This document shows positions 16,849 to 23,939 of a stretch of 64,000 nt of DNA, piece by piece. Under the pieces are notes generated by a model. That model was not told the origin of the DNA and did no database searches. It was given only the letters and a program-made list of their open reading frames with translations. The DNA is from Domibacillus indicus (GTDB lineage Bacteria > Bacillota > Bacilli > Bacillales > Domibacillaceae), in NCBI RefSeq assembly GCF_000970685.1, contig NZ_LAJB01000007.1, positions 558,001 to 622,000 on the forward strand, written 5' to 3'. The number at the start of each line of letters is the position of its first letter. Position 1 is the stretch's first letter. A program made the position numbers and the translations under genes.

Positions 16849-17558
16849 TCTATACTCCCCTTTCGTCTAAGCCGATTCGCCGCTTCAATACTGATTGAGG
16901 CAATAAGCGTGGACGTAATAATAGCCCAGCCGCTTGAGAGCGCATCTGAATATGTAAAAATACAGTTTAATAGTGCGGCGGTCCCTGCAAGAAGGACTGC
17001 TTTCCAGCTTGTTTTAAGCGAGGGAACAAGCAGCCCAATAAACATGGCATAAAGGGCAATTCCCATACTTTCCTGCACAACAGACGGCATGGCGTTTCCC
17101 GCTGCAAATCCAAGGCCCGATCCGATTACCCAGCTTGAGTAAGAAATAAGGACAAGTCCCGCCATAAAAGAAGAATGAAGCGTTCCATCTTTCATTGCGG
17201 CTACCGAAAAAGTTTCATCTGTAATACCAAAAGCATAGGCGGCTTTTTTCCAGATTGCTTCTTCTTCCGCTTTTTCATTTAATGCAGCAGACATAAGAAA
17301 GTGCCGAATATTTAAAATAAACGTTGTCAGCACAATCTCAAAAACTCCCGTTCCGATTGTGATAAGGCTCAGCGCAATATATTGGGCAGCCCCGGCAAAT
17401 ACAAAAATGCTCAACGACATTGTTTCTATAAAAGTTAATTCCGCACTTTTTGCCAGCAGGCCATAGGTGAGGGCTGCTGGCACATAACCAATAGCAATGC
17501 CTGTCCCCGCAGCAAGGCCATTTTTAAACTCGCTTGGTGCCACAGCAGTTGTCTCCAT
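16845..17558 (-). CDS. azlC: AzlC-family branched-chain amino acid exporter large subunit
   Basis: 237 aa from the ATG at 17556-17558, chosen because GGAGGAAATAAA stands directly before it; an upstream in-frame ATG (17579) lacks an RBS. Six to seven membrane helices with family motifs FKNGLAAGTGIAIGYVPAAL, FAGAAQYIALSLI, LNIRHFLMSAAL and AFGITDETFSVA. Functions with AzlD in export of branched-chain or related amino acids. Ilv-leu genes lie 27 kb away in the same window. No Lrp-type regulator (AzlB) is adjacent, unlike B. subtilis. Confidence 0.9.
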   Translation of the reverse strand: METTAVAPSEFKNGLAAGTGIAIGYVPAALTYGLLAKSAELTFIETMSLSIFVFAGAAQYIALSLITIGTGVFEIVLTTFILNIRHFLMSAALNEKAEEEAIWKKAAYAFGITDETFSVAAMKDGTLHSSFMAGLVLISYSSWVIGSGLGFAAGNAMPSVVQESMGIALYAMFIGLLVPSLKTSWKAVLLAGTAALLNCIFTYSDALSSGWAIITSTLIASISIEAANRLRRKGSIE

Positions 17559-17622
17559 TTTATTTCCTCCGTTTTTCATTTCCCAACAAATTATACCCCT
17601 TTGTTTTTATGGGGACAATATT

Positions 17623-17660
17623 AAAAAAGCCCGTGCTTTGTTTCAGCACGCGCTCTCTTT
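17623..17660 (-). terminator. Terminator after the acyl-CoA ligase gene
   Basis: Minus strand GCGTGCT / AGCACGG hairpin followed by GCTTTTTT, immediately after the lcfB stop. Confidence 0.75.
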
Positions 17661-19212
17661 ATGGTTTCCGCACGATTTGTTCTTTTAAAGATCTTCTTAA
17701 AATTTTTCCAGTTGTATTTTTAGGAAGCTCCTGTAAAAATTCAATAGATTTCGGCACCTTGTATGAGGCAAGCCGTTCACTGCAATACAGTCGGATGTCT
17801 TCCTCTGTAAGCGAATCTCCCCTTTGAACAACAAAAGCAAGCACTGCTTCTCCATAATCTGGATCAGGTGCGCCAAGCACAGCTGTCTCTATTATTTTTT
17901 CATGCCCATACAGCACTTCTTCTACTTCACGCGGGTATACATTATAGCCTCCCACGATGATTAGATCCTTTTTTCGGTCTACAATATGGAAATATCCTTC
18001 ATTATCCCGATATGCCAGGTCGCCCGTATAAAGCCAGCCGTTCCGAATAGCAGCAGCTGTTTCCTCCGGCATTTTATAGTATCCTTTCATTACGTTAGGC
18101 CCTTTTACAATCAATTCTCCAATTTGGCCGTTTCCAGCTTCTTCTCCCAGTTCATTAACGATTTTGTTTTCTACATTAGAAATGGAACATCCAATCGAAC
18201 CCGCTTTGCGCGGCCGATCCAGCGGATTAAATGTTGTAACCGGGCTGGCCTCTGATAATCCGTATCCTTCCGAAATCTGAACATTGAATTTCTGTTCAAA
18301 CTGTTCTAACAAAGAAACCGGCATAGATGCGCCTCCAGAGACGCAAAGACGGATCGATGAGAAATCAGCAGGATCTGCTTCTGGAAACTGAAATAGAAAG
18401 TTATACATGGTAGGCACACCGGCAAAAATCGTAGCTTTTTTTTCTTTCGCTGCTTTAAACACTTCTTTTGGACTAAAAGCGGGCAAAATAATCATCCTTG
18501 CCCCGCTGATAATAGGCGCATTCAAAACAACCGTTAAACAGAATACATGGAACATCGGGAGAACCGTTATAACTCTATCTTGTTCTGTAATTGATAAATA
18601 ATCAGCAATGTCCCGTGCATTCGAATAAATGTTTTTGTGTGTAAGCATCGCACCCTTTGGCTTGCCTGTAGTTCCAGAAGTATATAAAATAACTGCTGTA
18701 TCATCTTCATCAATATGAGAGGGAAGCACATTTCCAGTAGTGCTTAATAACTCGGAAAACGTTTTCAATTTAGGATAGATAAAAAATGAAGCCTGCAGAC
18801 TTTCCTTTGCTTGTTCATCTCCTGATTCACATACAATGTAATGGCTAATAGATGGAAGGTCTTTATGCATGTTTTCCAGGACAGGAATCAGCGAACCCAT
18901 TGTAATAACGGCTTTTACATCACCCTTTTGCAAAATGTAGCGGAGCTCGTCTGGCGTATAAACAGGGTTTACAGGAATACTGGTTAAGCCCGCTCTAAGT
19001 GCTCCATATAACGCCACAATAAATTGTGGGGAATTGCCAAGCAATAAAGCAATATGATCTCCTTTTTGAAGCCCAAGCGACTGCAGGCCGGCAGCAAATC
19101 GGGTGACTGCTTCATTCAGTTCTCCATATGTAGCGGATGTATCCAGAAACGTATACGCTTTTTTATTTGCATAAGCTGAAGCAGCCTCTTCCAATGCCAG
19201 CGATATATTCAT
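17659..19212 (-). CDS. lcfB: Long-chain fatty-acid--CoA ligase (LcfB-like)
   Basis: 517-aa ANL-superfamily ligase that activates fatty acids to acyl-CoA for beta-oxidation. ATP/AMP motif YTSGTTGKPKGAMLTH (about 175-190), GYGLSEASPV, GWLYTGDLAY and the catalytic-lysine motif PKNTTGKILRRSL at the C-terminus are intact. Start ATG 19212 has GGGGAGGG upstream; the frame is open to 19266 but no RBS supports an earlier start. A FadR-like palindrome lies in its 5' leader and a TATAAT-type promoter further upstream, so fatty-acid-responsive repression is likely. The next genes yhfI and yhfH match the B. subtilis order. Confidence 0.9.
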   Translation of the reverse strand: MNISLALEEAASAYANKKAYTFLDTSATYGELNEAVTRFAAGLQSLGLQKGDHIALLLGNSPQFIVALYGALRAGLTSIPVNPVYTPDELRYILQKGDVKAVITMGSLIPVLENMHKDLPSISHYIVCESGDEQAKESLQASFFIYPKLKTFSELLSTTGNVLPSHIDEDDTAVILYTSGTTGKPKGAMLTHKNIYSNARDIADYLSITEQDRVITVLPMFHVFCLTVVLNAPIISGARMIILPAFSPKEVFKAAKEKKATIFAGVPTMYNFLFQFPEADPADFSSIRLCVSGGASMPVSLLEQFEQKFNVQISEGYGLSEASPVTTFNPLDRPRKAGSIGCSISNVENKIVNELGEEAGNGQIGELIVKGPNVMKGYYKMPEETAAAIRNGWLYTGDLAYRDNEGYFHIVDRKKDLIIVGGYNVYPREVEEVLYGHEKIIETAVLGAPDPDYGEAVLAFVVQRGDSLTEEDIRLYCSERLASYKVPKSIEFLQELPKNTTGKILRRSLKEQIVRKP

Positions 19213-19230
19213 TTTCCTATTCCCTCCCCA

Positions 19231-19250
19231 AAATGAATAACCATTCATTT
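19231..19250. promoter_or_regulatory. FadR-like operator upstream of lcfB
   Basis: Perfect inverted repeat AAATGAAT-AACC-ATTCATTT, positioned between the -10 element and the start codon. It resembles the Bacillus FadR operator pattern TGAATGANTANTCATTCA. FadR represses acyl-CoA ligase and beta-oxidation genes and is released by long-chain acyl-CoA. Confidence 0.65.
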
Positions 19251-19254
19251 CCTT

Positions 19255-19288
19255 TCCATTATACAATGCATAAAAAAAAGCCGCAACC
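19255..19288 (-). promoter_or_regulatory. Promoter of lcfB overlapping the yhfI terminator
   Basis: Minus strand TTGCGG, 17-bp spacer, TATAAT. The -35 lies inside the 3' arm of the preceding terminator hairpin and the spacer contains its T8 tract, so the end of one unit and the start of the next share DNA. Confidence 0.5.
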
Positions 19289-19336
19289 CGCAGCTTAAAA
19301 ACTGTTAAGAAGCTAAAGCAGCGGGAGGCCGGCTTT
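19272..19336 (-). terminator. Terminator after yhfI
   Basis: Minus-strand AAGCCGG...CCCGC / GCGGG..GCGGCTT long hairpin with eight T, just after the yhfI stop. Confidence 0.65.
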
Positions 19337-19351
19337 CGGGAAATCCTGTAT

Positions 19352-20086
19352 TTATAATCCTATTTCCATATTTTCTGCTGCAAGTAAAATTGTCCCATCA
19401 AACTGTTCAGATGCTTCACTGACAAGCTGCTCCAAATTCCCGAAGTGGGGCAGGTGCGTTAGTACCAGTGTATTTATGGAAGCTTCCCTCGCTATTCTTC
19501 CTGCTTGTTCAGACGTCATGTGGCCGGCTGATGCCCCGTCCATTCCCTTATAAAAATTACTCTCAGCCAGCAGCACATCCGCTCCCCGGGCAAAAGAAGA
19601 AAGCTCTTCGCTGTAAGCAGTATCCGCTGTGTATACAACTGTATCATTTTCTGTTTTTATTTTCATTGCATAACAGGGTGCCGGATGATCGGTTTTAAAA
19701 AAGGAAATAGAAAAGGGTCCGGTTTTCAGCTCTTTTTCCGGATCATAAGCGATTCCTTTTGTTATATTTTTGTATGTTAGTGCCTGAAACCCTTCATCTT
19801 CATCATGCCCGTAAATTGGAAGTGTCTCGCTTTTTGTTTTATCTGTAAATGAATCAATCAGCAGTGCATGCTGCAGCACGCCGATATCCGCTATATGATC
19901 AGCGTGGTAATGAGAAACAATGACCGCGTTCAATTGGGCCGGCTTTAAATGATTTTGCAATTTTGATAAAACCGCACTGCCACAGTCTACAAGCAATTTA
20001 AAACCGTCCTGTTCAATTAAATAACCGCTGCTCGCTTCATTCACTTTCGGGAATCCTCCCCAGCAGCCGAGTATTGTCACATTCAT
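19352..20086 (-). CDS. yhfI: MBL-fold metallo-hydrolase YhfI
   Basis: 244-aa metallo-beta-lactamase-fold protein of the RNase Z/phosphodiesterase-like branch. The metal motif SHYHADH (about residues 61-67), then TDHPAPCYAM, YTADTAYSEEL and LTHLPH supply the His/Asp ligands of a dinuclear site. Start ATG 20086 follows AAAGGAGCAACAAATA. The substrate is unknown: a cyclic nucleotide or lipid phosphodiester activity is possible but unsupported. The B. subtilis orthologue stands beside yhfH and lcfB, as here. Confidence 0.85.
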   Translation of the reverse strand: MNVTILGCWGGFPKVNEASSGYLIEQDGFKLLVDCGSAVLSKLQNHLKPAQLNAVIVSHYHADHIADIGVLQHALLIDSFTDKTKSETLPIYGHDEDEGFQALTYKNITKGIAYDPEKELKTGPFSISFFKTDHPAPCYAMKIKTENDTVVYTADTAYSEELSSFARGADVLLAESNFYKGMDGASAGHMTSEQAGRIAREASINTLVLTHLPHFGNLEQLVSEASEQFDGTILLAAENMEIGL

Positions 20087-20160
20087 TATTTGTTGCTCCT
20101 TTCTGTTTGTTTATCTTATTCCCTAATTCCAAAAAAGTAAAATTAATATTCAGAAAATAG

Positions 20161-20213
20161 TTGACGACTAATAACTGTTATAATACAATATAAATAACAA
20201 CAAGAACAGTTAT
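20161..20213 (+). promoter_or_regulatory. yhfH promoter flanked by twin palindromes
   Basis: TTGACG (20161-20166), 17-bp spacer, TACAAT (20184-20189). ATAACTGTTAT (20171-20181) lies in the spacer and a near-identical AGAACAGTTAT lies at 20203-20213, 32 bp away centre to centre (about three helical turns). This looks like a two-site operator controlling yhfH. Confidence 0.55.
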
Positions 20214-20233
20214 ATAACAAAGGAGAGGATAAT

Positions 20234-20365
20234 ATGCTTACAAACATCGTTGAATTCTTCAAAAACCTTCCTGCTAAACAATGTGCAAGCTGCGGCTCAC
20301 ATATCGAAGAGCAGCATGACTGCTACAGCAATGTATGTACTGACTGTACTTCAAAGGATTTATGA
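20234..20365 (+). CDS. yhfH: YhfH family small zinc-ribbon-like protein (43 aa)
   Basis: 43-aa gene with RBS AAAGGAGAGGATAAT before ATG 20234. The peptide has two CxxC pairs, CASCGSH and CTDCTSKD, in a zinc-ribbon arrangement, plus an N-terminal amphipathic stretch (IVEFFKNLPAKQ) typical of YhfH. It has its own promoter and a terminator immediately after its stop, so it is monocistronic. Function is unknown for the family; metal binding is inferred from the cysteines. Confidence 0.8.
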   Translation: MLTNIVEFFKNLPAKQCASCGSHIEEQHDCYSNVCTDCTSKDL

Positions 20366-20370
20366 CTATA

Positions 20371-20404
20371 AAAACCCGCCGGCTAAAGCTGCCGGCGGGT
20401 TTTT
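20371..20404. terminator. Bidirectional terminator between yhfH and the YtkA-like lipoprotein gene
   Basis: CCCGCCGGC / GCCGGCGGG perfect stem, A-run before and T-run after. The lipoprotein gene's stop codon lies in its 3' flank. Confidence 0.9.
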
Positions 20405-20855
20405 AATGATCCATTGATTCCATATCCTGTTCTGTTGTTTCCTCTTCCTCGGCCGGTACAGCCGCATTTCCAATTGCAATAACTGATTTTGGCATCGTAT
20501 GAAGATTTCGTGCTGTTACATGTACCTGTACATGATAAGCTGCTTCTTCCTCAAATATTTTAGAAGCTGTGTAAACCCCGTTTTCTTTTAAAGACGCCTC
20601 AACCATTTCACTGTTTTCTTTAGAACCGTCTTTCCATATTTCATATTTCACTTCATCTGCATCATTAACAGGCTCTCCATTTTGCGTAACTTTTGTGGAA
20701 AGCGTTATTTCTTCACCCAGGCCTGCGCGTTCCGGCACATTAAGCAATGCTTCAATTGGCTCCGTTGGCTTATTGGCCGCCTGCTCTTTTTCCGATGTAC
20801 ATGCTGCAAGCATAAACACCAGCCCCGCCACTAACCAGATTATTTGTTTTTTCAC
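20403..20855 (-). CDS. Lipoprotein with FixH/YtkA-like domain
   Basis: 150 aa, GTG start at 20855 with GGAGGAGGAGAAAA. Lipobox LAAC near residue 19, so anchored on the outer face of the membrane. Residues about 33-130 form an Ig-like beta sandwich of the YtkA/FixH type (PERAGLGEEITLSTKVTQNG, AAYHVQVHVTARNLHTMPK). The tail is acidic and ends in Met/His (DMESMDH). Such domains often accompany copper handling or cytochrome oxidase assembly, though metal binding here is only inferred. It overlaps the histidine kinase gene by 4 nt and is last in a four-gene operon. Confidence 0.75.
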   Translation of the reverse strand: MKKQIIWLVAGLVFMLAACTSEKEQAANKPTEPIEALLNVPERAGLGEEITLSTKVTQNGEPVNDADEVKYEIWKDGSKENSEMVEASLKENGVYTASKIFEEEAAYHVQVHVTARNLHTMPKSVIAIGNAAVPAEEEETTEQDMESMDH

Positions 20856-22231
20856 TTTTCTCCTCCTCCTTCAGTGAGCGCTGGCAGTATAACAGTGACC
20901 GTTGTTCCTGCCCCGGCTTTACTCTCAATTAGCAGTTTACCGCCATGCTTTTCAACAATTTGCTTTACAATTGACAGGCCAAGTCCTGATCCGCCATCCT
21001 GCCGGGTCCGTGCTTTATTAATCCGGTAAAATTGATTTGTGATTTGCGGAATTTCCTCTTCCGGCATGCCGGCTCCTGTGTCGCGTACGATCCACTTAAC
21101 ATCATTTTCTTCTCGTTTTAATGTAATGTAAATGGGTTTGTTTTTTTCTGAGTAACGCACGGCGTTATCTAAAATATTTGTCATGACCTGGCTTAACCTG
21201 TCTTCATCGCCGTTCACAATGATTTCTTCATCCACATCGAGCTCAAAGCTGTCATGCTTCAGGCGAAAGATATCTGTCGTCCGATACACAAGATCAGCAA
21301 GCGGAAGAAATGTTTTCTCCATATGCATTTTTCCTGAATCAAGACGGATTAACTCCAGCAGGTCATTCACAAGCCGCTCCATTCGTACTGCTTCACGATA
21401 AATAATGGAAAGCTGGTGTTTTGAATTTCCAATACCATTAATGGCTGCTTCACTGTATCCTTTTATATAGCTGAGCGGCGTTCGCAATTCATGAGAAATT
21501 GTGGCAAGAAATGTTTTACGCTGTTCATCTTCTTTTTCAATAGCCTCTGCCATCTCATTAAATGTTTGGGCAAGCTGTCCAAACTCATCCTCACCCGCGG
21601 CCGGCACACGCGCTTTATAATCGCCTTTTGATAACCGGACTGCTGTATTTTTCATGTTTTCGAGCGGCTTTGTAACATACCGGCTCCATTTCAGCCCCCC
21701 ATACAAAAGAAGGGTCATCAATAAAACCGCTCCAGCCGCCCAAAACATAATCAGACTCGAAACCAGCTCATCAATTCTCTCAAGCGGTATATATAAATAA
21801 ATAATACCTTTTAATTGCTGGTCATCCAAAAGCGGATAAATAACCGAGATAATTTGCCGGTTAAACCGGTCCGAATGGCCGGTTTTCTCGATCATTTCGT
21901 TTTTAAGAAGCTTCTCCCGTTCTTCAGGACCGATTAATGTCTCGTAGTCTGCTTCATACGGAATACAGGCAGCGAGTTCCCTTGGATTGTGGACGGCAAA
22001 TGCTTCAAAAGAAGACTTCTCGCTGAACCAATTCACCTGCTTCACAAATTCTTTATCCAGATCGCCGCCGCTGTAATCCGCTGAAAGGTTCTCGGCCGCT
22101 TCCACAAGCTCGGATTTCACACTCTCTACATACAGTTTCTCATAAAGGATATAAGCAAGCCCAAAAGCGGCGCCCACTGCTATAATGGAAAAAATAAACA
22201 GCGTCATCCATAATTTTTTCCCAAAGGTCAT
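20852..22231 (-). CDS. Sensor histidine kinase (HAMP, HisKA, HATPase)
   Basis: 459 aa. Two membrane helices (about 10-30 and 160-180) flank an extracytoplasmic sensor domain holding a single cysteine (ELAACIPYEADYE). HAMP follows, then the H-box ISHELRTPLSYIKGY (phospho-accepting His near 245), and ATPase motifs N (MTNILDNAVRYS), DTGAGMPEE and GGSGLGLSIVKQIVEKHGG. It probably phosphorylates the regulator encoded just upstream; genes overlap by 4 nt at both ends. The stimulus is unknown, and the lipoproteins on either side are candidate accessory sensors. Confidence 0.9.
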   Translation of the reverse strand: MTFGKKLWMTLFIFSIIAVGAAFGLAYILYEKLYVESVKSELVEAAENLSADYSGGDLDKEFVKQVNWFSEKSSFEAFAVHNPRELAACIPYEADYETLIGPEEREKLLKNEMIEKTGHSDRFNRQIISVIYPLLDDQQLKGIIYLYIPLERIDELVSSLIMFWAAGAVLLMTLLLYGGLKWSRYVTKPLENMKNTAVRLSKGDYKARVPAAGEDEFGQLAQTFNEMAEAIEKEDEQRKTFLATISHELRTPLSYIKGYSEAAINGIGNSKHQLSIIYREAVRMERLVNDLLELIRLDSGKMHMEKTFLPLADLVYRTTDIFRLKHDSFELDVDEEIIVNGDEDRLSQVMTNILDNAVRYSEKNKPIYITLKREENDVKWIVRDTGAGMPEEEIPQITNQFYRINKARTRQDGGSGLGLSIVKQIVEKHGGKLLIESKAGAGTTVTVILPALTEGGGEK

Positions 22232-22905
22232 ACAGCGCCATCCACAAATTTATAACCGATTCCCCAGACCGTTTCAATGGAGGCTCCTTCATTCTTAAGC
22301 TTCATCCGAAGTGTTTTAATATGTGTATCAACCGTCCGGGTTCCTCCCCTGTATTCTGCTCCCCATACAGCTTCAAGCAGCTCTTCCCGCGAAAAAATCC
22401 GGCCCCGTTTTTTTGCAAGAAGCACCAGCAGATCGAATTCCTTCATTGTAAGCTGAACCCCTGACCCTTCTACTCTGACTGTCCGGGAATGCACATCAAT
22501 CGCGAGGGTTTGATAGCGGATCATTTCCTTTTTTTCTTCCACCCTGCCAAAGCGGCGCAGAACCGCTTGAATGCGTGCAGTCATTTCGCCTGGAGAAAAA
22601 GGTTTAACAATATAGTCATCGCCTCCAAGCGAAAAGGCCCGGACTTTATCCCATTCCTCACCGCGGGCCGTTAAAAAAATAATTGGTACGTCGCTGTAAG
22701 AACGAATCGATTCTCCTACTGCAAATCCATCGCGGCCCGGCATCATTAAATCTAAAAGAATAAGATCGGGCCGGTCTTCTTTCAGCTTTGTCTCCGCTTC
22801 TTCTCCATTTAACGCTGAGCTGACCGTGTATCCGGCATTCTCCATATACATTGTCACTAAATCAATCATATCCTGTTCATCATCTACTATTAACAGATGA
22901 GGCAT
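22228..22905 (-). CDS. OmpR/PhoB-family response regulator
   Basis: 225 aa from ATG 22905, chosen because GAAGGTG lies 6 nt before it; a GTG at 22914 has no separate RBS. Receiver domain has the acidic pair (VDDEQD), phospho-Asp in LILLDLMMPGRDG, Thr in FLTARGE and Lys in IVKPF. The C-terminal winged helix ends RTVDTHIKTLRMKLKNE and ETVWGIGYKFV. Cognate kinase overlaps downstream; the beta-propeller lipoprotein gene ends 1 bp upstream. No target site could be identified. Confidence 0.92.
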   Translation of the reverse strand: MPHLLIVDDEQDMIDLVTMYMENAGYTVSSALNGEEAETKLKEDRPDLILLDLMMPGRDGFAVGESIRSYSDVPIIFLTARGEEWDKVRAFSLGGDDYIVKPFSPGEMTARIQAVLRRFGRVEEKKEMIRYQTLAIDVHSRTVRVEGSGVQLTMKEFDLLVLLAKKRGRIFSREELLEAVWGAEYRGGTRTVDTHIKTLRMKLKNEGASIETVWGIGYKFVDGAV

Positions 22906-22906
22906 G

Positions 22907-23851
22907 TTATTCACCTTCTTTTACAAAAATCATAAATGGTCCTTTGCCAATATCAATTGTTTTTGTTTTCTCAAGCGTCCGTTTTTTGTAAAAAGAAATC
23001 GTACCACTGTCATATCCGGCAGAAACGATGCAATCCCCAAGCACAGCAACGGAAAAAGGATTCGCCGGCGCTTCTGTTTTTGCAGTATTTTTTCGTTCGG
23101 AGTTAAACGCATACAAGTTATTAGATCCATGGCTTGCCGCGTATACATAACCATCTTTTTCCGCAAAAGCAGTCGGCATCACCGGCGCATCTACAGTTGC
23201 AGTAAGCGAGCCTGTGCGCAGCGAATAAACATGGATGGTCTCTCCGGCTTCTGCCCCATATCCATGCCCGCCAACCCAAATCTCTTCTTTTGCGGTATTC
23301 ACGGCTAAACCGGCCGATGATGTCGGAATGGCAAATGTCCGGTCCACCTGGTGTGAATGAACTTCAATTTCTGAAAGCACTGTATCCTGATAATTAATAA
23401 CATACAATTTTTCTTTATACTCAAGCATTGTCTGCGGATAACTTCCTGTTTTAACTTTTGCCGTTTCCCGGCCCCTGCTGTTAAAAAAGTGAACCGTTCC
23501 ATCCTTTTTCACTGAAAAAGCAACTTCCTTTGTTTCATTGATAAAAGCGGCTCCAGTAACACCCAGCGGCACCGGCCATTTCCCCAGCTCTTTTCCTGTT
23601 TTTACTGAATACAAGACGGCATGATCGAGCTCTGCTCCATATAAGAGAATAGTCTCATTAAACAAGAGCCCGCCTGTGTACAGCTCATCAAGTGCCCATT
23701 CAGCAAGCACCTTACCCCGCTCATTCACAAAAGTAAGGCCCGGCTCCTGCAAGGTTAATACTGCGGCAAACGTATTGCTCTGTACCGGTTCAAATGCTGC
23801 CGGGCTGCAGCCGGAAAGCAAAAAAAACACCGCCAACATGATTTTTTTCAA
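22907..23851 (-). CDS. Beta-propeller lipoprotein (YncE-like), first gene of the two-component operon
   Basis: 314 aa. Lipobox LLSGC at about residue 15. The mature part has repeated blades such as TLQEPGLTFVNERGKVLAEW, EVAFSVKKDGTVHFFNSRG and VYAASHGSNNLYAFNSERK, the pattern of YncE/PQQ-type seven-bladed propellers. Exported and membrane-tethered. Located directly before the response regulator and kinase genes with 1-bp spacing. I infer an extracytoplasmic partner of the kinase, perhaps binding a ligand or metal complex, but no ligand motif is recognisable. Confidence 0.75.
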   Translation of the reverse strand: MKKIMLAVFFLLSGCSPAAFEPVQSNTFAAVLTLQEPGLTFVNERGKVLAEWALDELYTGGLLFNETILLYGAELDHAVLYSVKTGKELGKWPVPLGVTGAAFINETKEVAFSVKKDGTVHFFNSRGRETAKVKTGSYPQTMLEYKEKLYVINYQDTVLSEIEVHSHQVDRTFAIPTSSAGLAVNTAKEEIWVGGHGYGAEAGETIHVYSLRTGSLTATVDAPVMPTAFAEKDGYVYAASHGSNNLYAFNSERKNTAKTEAPANPFSVAVLGDCIVSAGYDSGTISFYKKRTLEKTKTIDIGKGPFMIFVKEGE

Positions 23852-23939
23852 CCACGCACCCCTCCCATTATGTCTTTAATTATAATGAATGGGTGTGAAA
23901 TAAGTGTGAAAATTTTTCAAAAAAACGGCTGAAGCTGTT

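Noticed and set aside
22904-23308. 134-codon plus-strand frame
   Set aside because: Antisense to the beta-propeller lipoprotein gene, which has a lipobox and tight operon spacing.
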